DNA of 10,023 bases from JBOGWP01 sp050693875 (GCA_050693875.1 JBOGWP010000182.1:1-10023); one strand, 5' to 3'; numbered from the stretch's first letter, positions 1-6,864 are shown. The notes: generated from the sequence alone by a model not told the origin. Program-made: numbers and translations.

Positions 1-79
1 GGCTTCGCCCGTGCCGGGGCCGGCTTCGCCCGTGCCGGGGCCGGCTTCGCCCGTGCCGGGGCCGGCTTCGCCCGTGCCG
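1..79. repeat. 21-bp tandem repeat, about 3.8 copies, cut by the window edge
   Basis: Three identical 21-bp units lie at 1-21, 22-42 and 43-63, followed by 16 matching bases at 64-79 before the sequence diverges. The unit begins GGCTTCGCCCGTGCC and ends GGGGCC. Its length is a multiple of three, so all three frames stay open across it. On the plus strand it would encode a heptapeptide repeat GFARAGA in frame 1 or PGPASPV in frame 2. The array may extend left of the window. Perfect identity between copies suggests recent expansion. Whether it is coding cannot be decided from this fragment. Confidence 0.9.
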
Positions 80-206
80 ACGAGGCGCCGCCCGACCTCC
101 CGGCTGCGCGCTCGCCCTTCGACCGGCCCGCCATGCCGCGAGCATCCCACGCCGAATCTCCGAGGAGGCGGCTTTCGTCGGCGCAGAGGTGTTCTTCTTG
201 CAGGCG

Positions 207-222
207 GCGCCATATGTGGCGC
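207..222. other. Perfect 6-bp inverted repeat around a TATG centre
   Basis: The sequence GCGCCATATGTGGCGC has 6-bp arms (GCGCCA and TGGCGC) that are exact reverse complements around a 4-base centre. The form suits a dimeric protein binding site, but no promoter or regulator gene nearby supports that. It lies just beyond the terminator-like hairpin of the minus-strand operon. It may be chance in GC-rich DNA. Confidence 0.3.
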
Positions 223-230
223 TGAACACG

Positions 231-254
231 AAAAGAGCCCGGCCCCCGGGCTCT
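231..254 (-). terminator. Intrinsic-terminator-like hairpin of the NEW3-ABC operon
   Basis: Read on the minus strand, a 9-bp perfect stem (AGAGCCCGG and CCGGGCTCT, plus-strand 234-242 and 246-254) with a 3-base loop ends in a run of four T (complement of 231-234). This is the layout of a rho-independent terminator. It lies about 135 bases past the permease stop codon, the last gene of the leftward operon. The T run is short and the loop tight, so efficiency is uncertain. The plus-strand orientation lacks a T tract. Confidence 0.55.
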
Positions 255-383
255 CCCGCCCTGGCGGGCCCCGGCCCCCGGGCTCTCCGGCCCTGGCGGG
301 CCCCGGCCCCCGGGCTCTCCGGCCCCCGGGCTGCCCGGCCCCCGGGCTCTCCGACCCTGGCGGGCCCGGCCCCCGTGCTCCCC
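241..383. repeat. Array of alternating 16-bp GC-rich hairpin units
   Basis: Nine consecutive units of 15-16 bp fill this stretch. Unit A is GGCCCCCGGGCTCTCC and occurs at 241, 273, 305, 321, 337 and 368; the copies at 321 and 368 carry substitutions. Unit B is SGCCCTGGCGGGCCCC and occurs at 257, 289 and 353; the last copy is one base shorter. The order is A-B-A-B-A-A-A-B-A. The B copy at 257 can itself fold (CCCGCC at 255-260 with GGCGGG at 263-268). The leftmost A copy forms the arm of the terminator hairpin, so the array looks like an expanded terminator or REP-like element. It sits between the operon stop codon and the T tract. Confidence 0.85.
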
Positions 384-387
384 TTCC

Positions 388-1416
388 CTAGGCCCGCACC
401 TCTTGCCGCATGAATGCGACGTAGGCCGCGGCGAAGCACGACGCAGTGAGTGCCACCAGCAGCGTCACCTGCGGCCAGACCACGAGGAGGCTCTGATCGA
501 GGGAGAGCTCACTCGGGATGGCCCGCGGCTCGGCCTGGAGCAGCAACGAGCCGAGCGGGTCGAGCGTCTGCTGCTCCGGGGTCAGCAGGACGACCGTCAC
601 CTCCTGGTACAGCGTCCCGGGATACAGCCGCGCGAGGTTGCGTTCATAGCGGGCATTGCGCACCGCCTCGCCGATGGTCGGGTTGTCGGGAACCGGCGCC
701 AGCACGTCGGCCACAAACCCCACGAGGAAGATCGCGTACAGGATCGTGACGAGCCACACGCCGATCGACGCGAGGGCGGAGGTCGCGGCATTGCGCAGCA
801 CGACCGAGAAGAGGCTGGCGAGTGCGAGCCAGAACCCGATGTAGATCACCGTGACGAGGAGGTAGAGGAGCAGGCGAACCACCTCGCCGAGCGTGGGCAC
901 CACGCCGATCCGCAGCATGCCGATGCCCGTCATGAGCAGCATCAGGCAGCCGAGCGTCAGTCCGATGGCCGAGATCCCGGCGACGAACTTGCCGTTGATC
1001 ACGTCGTCCCGGTAGATCGGCTGGGCGAGCAGCCTCGGCAGCGTCCCCTGGGTGCGCTCCCCGTTCACGGCATCGAACCCGAAGGCGATCCCGAGGAGCG
1101 GCCCCAGCAGCCCCACGAGGGTGAAGAACGGCGGGATCCGCTCCGGGGCCACCGTGAACAGCTTCAGGAAGAGGGCCGGGAAGTCCGACGAGCGGCCGGC
1201 GACGGAGCGGATCCCACCTGATGCGGCGTAGACCGCGATCACCAGCAACAGCCCCATGATCCCGACGAGGATGAAGAACCGGATCGAGAGCAGATGGTCG
1301 GTGAACTCCTTGCGCGCCACCACCAACCACCCCGGGGCCGTTCGCCCCATGACGGCCGAGGCAAGCCCCGCCGGCTCGCCGGAGTCGGCCGTCACGGCGT
1401 CGCCATCGACGCTCAC
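388..1416 (-). CDS. ABC-2 type transporter permease subunit
   Basis: This 342-residue polytopic membrane protein is the membrane-spanning partner of the ATPase encoded just upstream. Hydrophobic segments lie near residues 45-66, 97-113, 143-170, 181-207, 214-240 and 310-335, giving about six helices. After the second comes the segment VNGERTQGTLPRLLAQP (118-134), typical of ABC-2/NosY-like permeases. A loop at about 240-310 is probably exposed outside the membrane. The start is GTG at 1414-1416, which overlaps the ATPase TGA by 4 bases (GTGA). A perfect AGGAGG (complement of 1424-1429) sits 7 bases upstream, so the start is well supported. The first 29 residues are hydrophilic and variable. 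The substrate cannot be read from sequence. The family includes exporters and membrane-maturation systems, and the linked NEW3 protein suggests an envelope role. Confidence 0.9.
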   Translation of the reverse strand: MSVDGDAVTADSGEPAGLASAVMGRTAPGWLVVARKEFTDHLLSIRFFILVGIMGLLLVIAVYAASGGIRSVAGRSSDFPALFLKLFTVAPERIPPFFTLVGLLGPLLGIAFGFDAVNGERTQGTLPRLLAQPIYRDDVINGKFVAGISAIGLTLGCLMLLMTGIGMLRIGVVPTLGEVVRLLLYLLVTVIYIGFWLALASLFSVVLRNAATSALASIGVWLVTILYAIFLVGFVADVLAPVPDNPTIGEAVRNARYERNLARLYPGTLYQEVTVVLLTPEQQTLDPLGSLLLQAEPRAIPSELSLDQSLLVVWPQVTLLVALTASCFAAAYVAFMRQEVRA

Positions 1417-2345
1417 GCGTTCGCCTCCTCGAAGTATCGCCTGTAGATCTCGTCCAGGGCGTCGCCCCGCCGGCGGAGGTGGAGCAGGGGAACGTTGTGC
1501 TGGGCGAACGTGCGAGCGATGTCGGCGCGGACGTCACGCGCGGCGACGACCGCCCAGTACTCGTCCTCACGGTCGATCCGGAGGATGCCGGGGATCGTTG
1601 CGATGGCCCTGCCGGCGGCCGCCCAATCGGTCACTCCGATCTCGATCACTACCTCGCCCGCCGAGTGGCGTGCCGCCAGCTCGGCCACCGGCCCCTGCGC
1701 CACCAACCGGCCCTTGAAGAAGATGCCGACCCGGTGACAGATCGCCTGGACCTGGAGGAGCAGGTGGGAGGAGAGCAGCACGGTGACGCCCCGCCTGGGA
1801 AGGGCCTCGATGAGATCCAGAATCTCCCGCACCCCCTCGGGATCGATCCCGATCGTCGGCTCGTCGAGGATCAGCACCCTCGGTTCCTTCACCAGGGCGT
1901 CGGCGATCCCCAGGCGCTGGCGCATCCCACGGGAGTAGGTGCCCACGGGCTTCTCTCCGGCCTCCGTGAGACCGACCCGATCGAGCATCGACGCGATCCG
2001 GGGCTCGGCGACGAGCTCGGGGATGGCGTTCAGGCGGGCGGTGTAGGCGAGGTTCTCGCGCGCGGAGAGGTCGGGGTAGAACCCGACGTTGTCCGGGACG
2101 TAGCCGACCAGCCGCTTTACCGCCAGCGCCCGGCGCGCCGGGTCGAGGCCAAGCACCCTTGCCGCGCCTTCCGTCGGCTCGGAGAGCCCAAGGAGCATGA
2201 GGATCGTCGTGGTCTTCCCCGCTCCGTTGGGGCCCAGCAGTCCGAATATCTCTCCCTCAGCGATCTCCAGGTCGAGATGGTCGACGGCGACGAAGGTGCC
2301 GTAGCGCTTTGTGAGACCCTCGGCGAGGATCGCCGGTGCGGCCAT
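1413..2345 (-). CDS. ABC transporter ATP-binding protein
   Basis: This 310-residue cytoplasmic ATPase would energise the adjacent ABC-2 permease. Visible motifs are Walker A GPNGAGKTT (38-46), a Q-loop region GYVPDNVGFYPDLSARENL (81-99) with Asp85 near where Gln or Glu is usual, the signature YSRGMRQRL (137-145), Walker B RVLILDEP (156-163), the D-loop IGIDP (165-169) and the switch His194. The C-terminal ~80 residues form the extra domain common in NosF/CcmA-like ATPases. The chosen start is ATG at 2343-2345, 4 bases after the stop of the NEW3 gene. The frame stays open 27 codons further upstream, but that stretch would overlap the NEW3 gene and encodes low-complexity sequence outside the conserved fold. 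There is no clear Shine-Dalgarno, so translational coupling to the upstream gene is likely. Confidence 0.93.
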   Translation of the reverse strand: MAAPAILAEGLTKRYGTFVAVDHLDLEIAEGEIFGLLGPNGAGKTTTILMLLGLSEPTEGAARVLGLDPARRALAVKRLVGYVPDNVGFYPDLSARENLAYTARLNAIPELVAEPRIASMLDRVGLTEAGEKPVGTYSRGMRQRLGIADALVKEPRVLILDEPTIGIDPEGVREILDLIEALPRRGVTVLLSSHLLLQVQAICHRVGIFFKGRLVAQGPVAELAARHSAGEVVIEIGVTDWAAAGRAIATIPGILRIDREDEYWAVVAARDVRADIARTFAQHNVPLLHLRRRGDALDEIYRRYFEEANA

Positions 2346-2349
2346 TCGG

Positions 2350-3510
2350 CTAGCGCCGGCCGTACTTGCGGAACACCGCCAGGAGGCCGCCGATGGCGGC
2401 GGCGATGACGAGGAGCCCGAGGACACCCCAGAGTCGGGACGTCTCGACGGTCACGCGGATATCGGCATCGCTGTTCGCCCCGCCGCCGGAGGCGGTCATC
2501 GTGACCACGTAGTCCCCCGCAACGGCGTCACCGCTCGGCGTGATGCGCGCGGTCACCGCCTGCGACTTGTTCGCCCCGACGTCCGGCACCGTGCTGGGGC
2601 CGAAGCTCACCTTCCACCCGCTCGGCGGCGACGAGGAGAGCTTGACCGCGCGGGCGGTGGTGTTGCCTTCGTTCAGCACCGACATCCGCAGATCCGTGGT
2701 GCGGCCCGCGGTCGCCTTCGCGTTCAGCCGTCGCGTCGGCGTGGTGAGCGTGATCTTGGTGTTCCCCGTCACCTCGGCGGTGATGGTCGTCTCGGCAGAC
2801 TGCGAGCCGCTCGTCGCTCGCACTTTGACCTGATACGAGTCGGCCGCAACGTTGTCGGGAGGGTCGGCCGAGACCTCGAGCGTCGTGGTCGCCCCGGGAT
2901 CGACCTTGACCGCCGCGGCCTGCGACTGCCCCGTCGGCTGCACGGTGACGTCCCACCCCGGCGGTCCCTCGCCGGAGAGGTTGAAGGTGGCGGCCTCGGG
3001 CGTGTTGTTGGTGAGGGTGACGTTCTCGCGGAAGTTGGTGGACGAGGGCCCGCGGAGGGTCGGCGTCTCGGGGGTGAGCGTGACCGCTCCGGACACGGTC
3101 TCGGCTACCGTGAGATCGAACTCGAGGGAGTCGGTCACGCCCCCGCTCGTTCCGCGCACCACGATCCGGTACGTGTTCTTGGCGGCGTCGGCGGGGATCC
3201 GCACCTCCAGCTGGACCTGGGGTGGGTCCTGGGGGGCGCCGAAGACCGAGTGGACCTCGAAGCCGCCGCCGCGCAGGGTCGCCTGCCATCCCTGGGGTGC
3301 CTCCGCCACGGCGAGGTCGACGCGCTGGCGCGCCGGCGTTTTGACCTCGACGTTGAACGTGACGCTCCTTCCTGCCTCGACGTTGACGGCCGGATAGGGG
3401 GTGAGCAGCTGCAATCCGGGTGCGGCGAGGGCAGGGTGCGACGGGGCAATGGCGGCGAGCATCGTCGCCGTCACTGCTACCACAAACAGCCGTAACTGTA
3501 GTGTCTGCAT
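2350..3510 (-). CDS. Secreted, C-terminally membrane-anchored protein with three NEW3-type domains
   Basis: This is a 386-residue envelope protein. A signal peptide occupies about residues 1-29 (hydrophobic core LFVVAVTATMLAAIA, then HPALA before the likely cleavage). Three beta-sandwich repeats follow at roughly 33-136, 143-248 and 252-356. Each carries a P-x-GW motif (APQGW 71-75, PPGW 183-186, PSGW 296-299) and ends in a Y-x-V strand (YRIVVRGTS, YQVKVRATS, YVVTMTASG), the pattern of NEW3 (NPCBM-associated) domains. A single helix at about 360-380 followed by RKYGRR anchors the C terminus, so the domains face outward. The start is ATG at 3508-3510. The frame extends 59 codons upstream, but that part has no signal peptide character and runs into the divergent gene. 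It is the first gene of the operon with the ABC ATPase and permease. Its biochemical role is unknown; substrate or cell-wall contact for the transporter is an inference. Confidence 0.85.
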   Translation of the reverse strand: MQTLQLRLFVVAVTATMLAAIAPSHPALAAPGLQLLTPYPAVNVEAGRSVTFNVEVKTPARQRVDLAVAEAPQGWQATLRGGGFEVHSVFGAPQDPPQVQLEVRIPADAAKNTYRIVVRGTSGGVTDSLEFDLTVAETVSGAVTLTPETPTLRGPSSTNFRENVTLTNNTPEAATFNLSGEGPPGWDVTVQPTGQSQAAAVKVDPGATTTLEVSADPPDNVAADSYQVKVRATSGSQSAETTITAEVTGNTKITLTTPTRRLNAKATAGRTTDLRMSVLNEGNTTARAVKLSSSPPSGWKVSFGPSTVPDVGANKSQAVTARITPSGDAVAGDYVVTMTASGGGANSDADIRVTVETSRLWGVLGLLVIAAAIGGLLAVFRKYGRR

Positions 3511-3628
3511 GTCTGGACGATCGTGAAGGCGCCGCCTCAGAGGCGACACGACCGCACATATTAGCAACGGTCGGCGGTTAATCTTGGTCGCGGCGGGTCG
3601 CCGAGCATCTCTGGAGGATCGTGACGCC
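3511..3628. promoter_or_regulatory. Divergent intergenic region with candidate promoter elements
   Basis: This 118-bp gap separates the start of the leftward NEW3-ABC operon from the start of the rightward protease, so it must hold both promoters unless transcription enters from elsewhere. On the minus strand TAATAT (complement of 3558-3563) resembles a -10 box for the NEW3 gene, without a convincing -35. On the plus strand TTAATC at 3578-3583 is a weak candidate. A 13-base palindrome CGCCTCAGAGGCG (3533-3545) lies between the minus-strand -10 candidate and the NEW3 start, where an operator could act. The region is locally richer in A+T than its surroundings. All assignments are by eye. Confidence 0.35.
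3613..3618 (+). promoter_or_regulatory. Shine-Dalgarno of the protease gene, decides the TTG start
   Basis: GGAGGA lies ten bases before the TTG at 3629. It supports that start over the TTG at 3584, which has no comparable site. Confidence 0.6.
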
Positions 3629-4804
3629 TTGAACTGGGTCGACCTCGTCGTGCTCGTGCTGGTGGCTGCCGCGGTGTTCCACGGCATCGCGCGGGGGGCG
3701 GTGGCTCAGGTCCTCACCTTCGGGGGGATCGTCGCCGGGCTGGCGCTCGGGGTCGTCCTGGCGCCGTTCGTGGCGGGGCTCTTCGCCAACCCCCTCCTTC
3801 AGACCTTCTTCTCGCTGATCACGGTGTTCGGGGTTGCCGGGCTGCTCGGCGGGATCGGCGAGTGGATCGGGTACAAGGTGGTCCGACGCGTCCTCGCCTT
3901 CGGGCTCCGCCCGGCTGATGCGGCCGCCGGTGCCGCCATCGCCGTCGTCGCCACCCTGTTTGGCGTCTGGCTGATCGGCGGGATGCTGGCGGCCGTCCCC
4001 CAGCCCGGCCCTCCGTTCGCCGCCTTCCACGACTCGAAGATCATCGCGGCCCTCGGCAAAGGGCTTCCGCCGGCGCCGTCGGTGTTCTCGAGCCTCTCCC
4101 GGTTCTTCACCCGGGCCGGGTTCCCGCCGGTGTTCGCTGAGCAGGAGCCTCGGCTGGCGCCGGGGGTCGGGCTCCCCGACGACGCAGTGGTGTCGGCCGC
4201 GATCTCCTCGGCGGCGGGCAGCACGGTCAAGATCTTGGGCGTGGGCTGCGGAGGCATCAAGAACGGGTCGGGGTTCATCGCCGGCCCGGGCCTCGTGGTC
4301 ACGAACGCCCACGTGGTCGCGGGCCTCGACCGGCCGATGGTCCAGGACGCTCGGGGCCGGCGCCATCAGGCCGGCACCGTGCTCTTCGACCCGAATCTCG
4401 ACATCGCCATCCTTCGTGTGGGCAACCTCCCCGGCGCACCCCTCCCACTGCGGCGAGGGTTCCTCGGGCGCGGAGAGTCCGGCGCCGTGCTCGGATATCC
4501 GGGCGGCGGCCCGCTGGGCGCGGTCCCGGCTGCGGTGCGCACTCGCTTCACCGCTCTCGGCCGGGACATCTACTCGCGAAGCCTGACGCGCCGCGACGTC
4601 TATCAGCTCCAGGCCGAGGTGCATCCGGGAAACTCGGGAGGGCCGTTCGTTCGAAGCAACGGCGAGGTGGTCGGCGTGGTCTTCTCGGTCTCAGCCCTCG
4701 ACGAGAACACCTCCTACGCCCTCACCTCGGTCAGCGTCGCGTCGCGGCTCGATCAGGCGCGTGCCCTTACCGCCGAGGTCGACACCGGCCCCTGCGCGGC
4801 CTGA
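3629..4804 (+). CDS. marP: MarP-like membrane serine protease (CvpA-type membrane domain plus trypsin-like domain)
   Basis: This 391-residue protease is anchored by about four N-terminal helices (near 1-20, 24-52, 56-82 and 100-121) with the character of the colicin V production (CvpA) family, followed by a periplasmic chymotrypsin-fold domain. The triad is His228 (VVTNAHVVAG), Asp258 (DPNLDIAILRV) and Ser336 (HPGNSGGP). Mycobacterium tuberculosis MarP has the same order and about the same length (397), and it is needed for acid and oxidative stress survival. Cys207 and Cys389 match the positions of the disulfide that clamps the mycobacterial protease domain. The start chosen is TTG at 3629, giving MNWVDLVVLVL, with GGAGGA at 3613-3618 ten bases upstream. 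An earlier TTG at 3584 would add 15 basic residues and lacks family support. It is monocistronic, with no terminator visible in the 18 bp before the convergent gene. Confidence 0.9.
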   Translation: MNWVDLVVLVLVAAAVFHGIARGAVAQVLTFGGIVAGLALGVVLAPFVAGLFANPLLQTFFSLITVFGVAGLLGGIGEWIGYKVVRRVLAFGLRPADAAAGAAIAVVATLFGVWLIGGMLAAVPQPGPPFAAFHDSKIIAALGKGLPPAPSVFSSLSRFFTRAGFPPVFAEQEPRLAPGVGLPDDAVVSAAISSAAGSTVKILGVGCGGIKNGSGFIAGPGLVVTNAHVVAGLDRPMVQDARGRRHQAGTVLFDPNLDIAILRVGNLPGAPLPLRRGFLGRGESGAVLGYPGGGPLGAVPAAVRTRFTALGRDIYSRSLTRRDVYQLQAEVHPGNSGGPFVRSNGEVVGVVFSVSALDENTSYALTSVSVASRLDQARALTAEVDTGPCAA

Positions 4805-4822
4805 ACGGGCTCCACGCTCGGT

Positions 4823-5689
4823 TCAGCCGGCCCGCCGCCCGGTCCAGATGCTGCAGATCCCGTTCGACGTCGGGGTGAGTGAGAGGGCCTCGAATCCGGC
4901 GTCTTCGAGGAGCGCCCGGAACTCCGACTCCGGGTGATAGCGGGTCGGCATCTCCATGTAGTCGCCGAGCCGCGAGTGCTTGTGGCGGCGCCAGTTGTCG
5001 ACGATGAACGACCCACCGGGGGCCAGCAGCCCGGCGAAGCGACGCAGCAGCCGGGCGACGTCCGGCGTGTCGACCCAGGCGGTCAGGCCGATGCAGTTGG
5101 CGACATGGAACGGCCCGTCACGCGCCACGATCTGCGCCAGCCGCGTCTCCGCCGCGAAGAGGTCTTCCCGGAGCAGCTCGACGCTCACCCCCGCCCGCGC
5201 TGCCCGGCGCGCTGCCTCGGGGAGAACGTCGCCGCTCTCGTCGATGTCGAGCCCGATCAAACGGACCCGGGGCGCATCGGCCTCGGCGTCGATCCGCGAG
5301 GCGGCCGTGATCACGTCGCGCGCCAGGCCACAGGGCGCCGACAGCACCCGCACCGGCGAAGCCCCTGCCCCGGCCTGAGCTCGCACTGCCTCCACGAGCG
5401 CCGGTACGACCAGCGCCAGGCGTTGGCGCAGCGCGGCGTGCAGCGGAAAGCGGAGGACGAGCGCGTCCATCGCCTTCCCGACCGGGCCGAGCAGCCCCCG
5501 CGGCCGGTTCTCGTAGGCGTAGTCGGTGGAGAAGGCGTCGTACTTGCGCGTGAGGATCATCCGTCCGTAGTCGGATGCGAGCATCCCGAGGTAATGGACC
5601 CGGCCCCGTGCGGCGAGCCTGCCCACGATTCGCAGGGGCGAGGACACGGCAGCCTCGGTGTGCCGTGCACCACTTCGATGCTCGCTCAA
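4823..5689 (-). CDS. Class I SAM-dependent methyltransferase, substrate unknown, coupled to menE
   Basis: From the TTG start this is a 288-residue methyltransferase with a Rossmann-fold core. The SAM-binding loop is VLSAPCGLARD (115-125), a form of motif I with Ala-Pro-Cys in place of the usual acid-x-Gly. The acidic end of strand 2 is GLDID (146-150). Later strands read FHVANCIGLTAWVDTP and LAPGGSFIVDNW. The N-terminal ~100 residues (YDAFSTDYAYENRPRGLLG) form a lineage-specific cap. It is cytoplasmic, with no signal peptide. TTG at 5687-5689 overlaps the menE TGA by 4 bases and has GAGGGA 8 bases upstream; GTG at 5645-5647, preceded by GAGG, is an alternative giving MSSPLRIVGRL. Its position after menE suggests work on a quinone or related lipid, but the UbiE/MenG signature motifs are not seen, so calling it MenG is not justified. 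Confidence 0.8.
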   Translation of the reverse strand: MSEHRSGARHTEAAVSSPLRIVGRLAARGRVHYLGMLASDYGRMILTRKYDAFSTDYAYENRPRGLLGPVGKAMDALVLRFPLHAALRQRLALVVPALVEAVRAQAGAGASPVRVLSAPCGLARDVITAASRIDAEADAPRVRLIGLDIDESGDVLPEAARRAARAGVSVELLREDLFAAETRLAQIVARDGPFHVANCIGLTAWVDTPDVARLLRRFAGLLAPGGSFIVDNWRRHKHSRLGDYMEMPTRYHPESEFRALLEDAGFEALSLTPTSNGICSIWTGRRAG

Positions 5690-6864
5690 AGCCGGGTTCC
5701 CTCGCGTGCGAGACGCTCGAGTGCCGGTCGACTGAGCTTGCCCGAGGGGGTGCGCGGCAGGTCGGCAACCAGCATGAGCTCGCGGGGGACCTTGTGGCGG
5801 GCGGCCCGGGCGGCGACATGCCGGCGAAGCTCCTCGAGGCTCGGGGGCGTCGGACCGGCGGGGACCACCAGCACGACCACCCGCTGCCCCCAGCGGTCGT
5901 CGGGCAGGCCGCAGACGGCCGCCTCCTTCACCTGGGGATGCTCGGCCAGGATCGCCTCCACCTCCTCGGGCGCCACCTTCTCGCCCCCGGTCGAGATCAT
6001 CCCATCCCGCCGGCCGTGCACCCGCAGCCGCCCATCGGCCCCGATCTCGCCGAGGTCGCCGCTGTGGAACCACCCTCCGGCGAGGACCCGCTCGGTGAGG
6101 TCGGGGCGGCCTCGGTACCCCCGCATCAACATCGGGCCGCGCAGCCGCACCTCGCCGTCGCCGGCGATGGAGAGCTCGGCGCCGGTCAGCGGCAGCCCGT
6201 CGTAGACGATCCCGCCGCAGGTCTCGGTGGCTCCGTAGGTTGCAACCACCCGCACACCTCCGGCCGCGGCGCGGGCCGGGAGGCCCAGCGGGATGCGCCC
6301 TCCGCCGAGGAGAACGACCCGGAAGCGGGAGAGATCGCCGCCCTCGTCGAGGAGACGGGTCAGCATCGCCGGCACCATCGAAACGAGCGTCGCCTCCCGC
6401 TCCGCAGCGACGGCGGCCGAGTCGAATCGGGGATGCATCACCGGTTCCGCTCCGGCGAGGAGCGACCGGACCACCACCATGAGCCCAGCGATGTGATGGA
6501 CCGGCAGGCAGCACAACCACCGGTCCGAGGCGCGCACATCGAGGCGTGCGGCGGATGCCTCGGCGGCCGCGGTCAGTGCTGCGTGGTCCAGCTCGGCTGC
6601 CTTCGGCGTGCCGGTGGATCCGGCGGTGGGGACGACGAGCGCGACCGACGCCTCCACCGGACGCGGGGCGGGCAGCTCTCGGGCTCCGTCCGCATCGACG
6701 AGACGCGCCGGGCGCAGTGCTTCGAGGAGCGAGGCGCGCGCGGCGGCATCCAGGTCCGGAGCCAGCGGCAGGAAGGCGTCGCCGGCGTCCCACGTGCGAC
6801 GGAGCGCGGCGAGGAATTCGGGACCCGGCGGAAGTGCGGCTGCGACGAGCTGTGTGCCGGCCGT
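5686..6864 (-). CDS. menE: o-Succinylbenzoate-CoA ligase (MenE); start codon non-standard or damaged
   Basis: This adenylate-forming enzyme activates o-succinylbenzoate with ATP and CoA to OSB-CoA, the substrate of MenB. Numbered from 6864 (392 residues), the motifs are P-loop PTAGSTGTPK (79-88), YGATET (210-215), FHSGDLG (266-272), the hinge RRDGMISTGGEKVAPEE (285-301) and PRTPSGKLSR with the adenylation lysine Lys376. It is short like actinobacterial MenE, lacking most of the N-terminal subdomain. The frame is open up to a TGA at 6883-6885 but has no ATG, GTG or TTG before GTG at 6655-6657, which would drop about 69 residues including a family-like helix (FLAALRRTWDAGDAFLPL). A perfect AGGAGG (complement of 6872-6877) lies 7 bases before an ACG at 6862-6864, giving MAGTQLVAAALPPG; I take this as the likely start. 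It is divergent from menBACD and coupled to the methyltransferase. Confidence 0.85.
   Translation of the reverse strand, partial: TAGTQLVAAALPPGPEFLAALRRTWDAGDAFLPLAPDLDAAARASLLEALRPARLVDADGARELPAPRPVEASVALVVPTAGSTGTPKAAELDHAALTAAAEASAARLDVRASDRWLCCLPVHHIAGLMVVVRSLLAGAEPVMHPRFDSAAVAAEREATLVSMVPAMLTRLLDEGGDLSRFRVVLLGGGRIPLGLPARAAAGGVRVVATYGATETCGGIVYDGLPLTGAELSIAGDGEVRLRGPMLMRGYRGRPDLTERVLAGGWFHSGDLGEIGADGRLRVHGRRDGMISTGGEKVAPEEVEAILAEHPQVKEAAVCGLPDDRWGQRVVVLVVPAGPTPPSLEELRRHVAARAARHKVPRELMLVADLPRTPSGKLSRPALERLAREGTRL

Larger units (their letters stand above)
1..225 (+). other. Possible 3' end of a gene entering from the left, or non-coding low-complexity DNA
   Basis: Frame 1 of the plus strand is open from base 1 to a TGA at 223-225. 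It reads as heptapeptide repeats (GFARAGA) followed by DEAPPDLPAARSPFDRP and a basic tail ending RRRHMWR. It would be the last 74 codons of a gene starting outside the window. I recognise no domain. The strong GC bias keeps the other frames open too, and the tail is compositionally odd, so this may be non-coding. Nothing else gene-like is seen between 1 and 387. Confidence 0.2.

Noticed and set aside
241..383. CRISPR array
   Set aside because: The units are adjacent with no unique spacers between them, and no cas gene is present.
11..391. Plus-strand frame of 126 codons covering both repeat arrays
   Set aside because: Almost wholly Pro/Gly/Ala repeats produced by the GC-rich arrays. No start signal, no domain, and it runs into the permease 3' end.
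403..1221. Plus-strand frame antisense to the ABC permease, rich in Glu, Arg and His
   Set aside because: It is the reverse-complement shadow of hydrophobic codons in the permease. It has no fold, and the permease start is supported by a perfect Shine-Dalgarno.
2311..3495. Long plus-strand frame antisense to the NEW3 gene
   Set aside because: Arg/Gly-rich composition with no domain. The minus-strand frame has a signal peptide, three repeated domains and a membrane anchor.
3521..3551. Larger dyad TCGTG...CACGA around the 13-base palindrome at 3533-3545
   Set aside because: The outer arms are centred about 3 bases away from the inner palindrome, so they do not form one symmetric site.
4823..5689. 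Calling the menE-linked methyltransferase MenG/UbiE
   Set aside because: The characteristic UbiE motifs are not seen and the SAM loop is atypical. Location alone is not enough.
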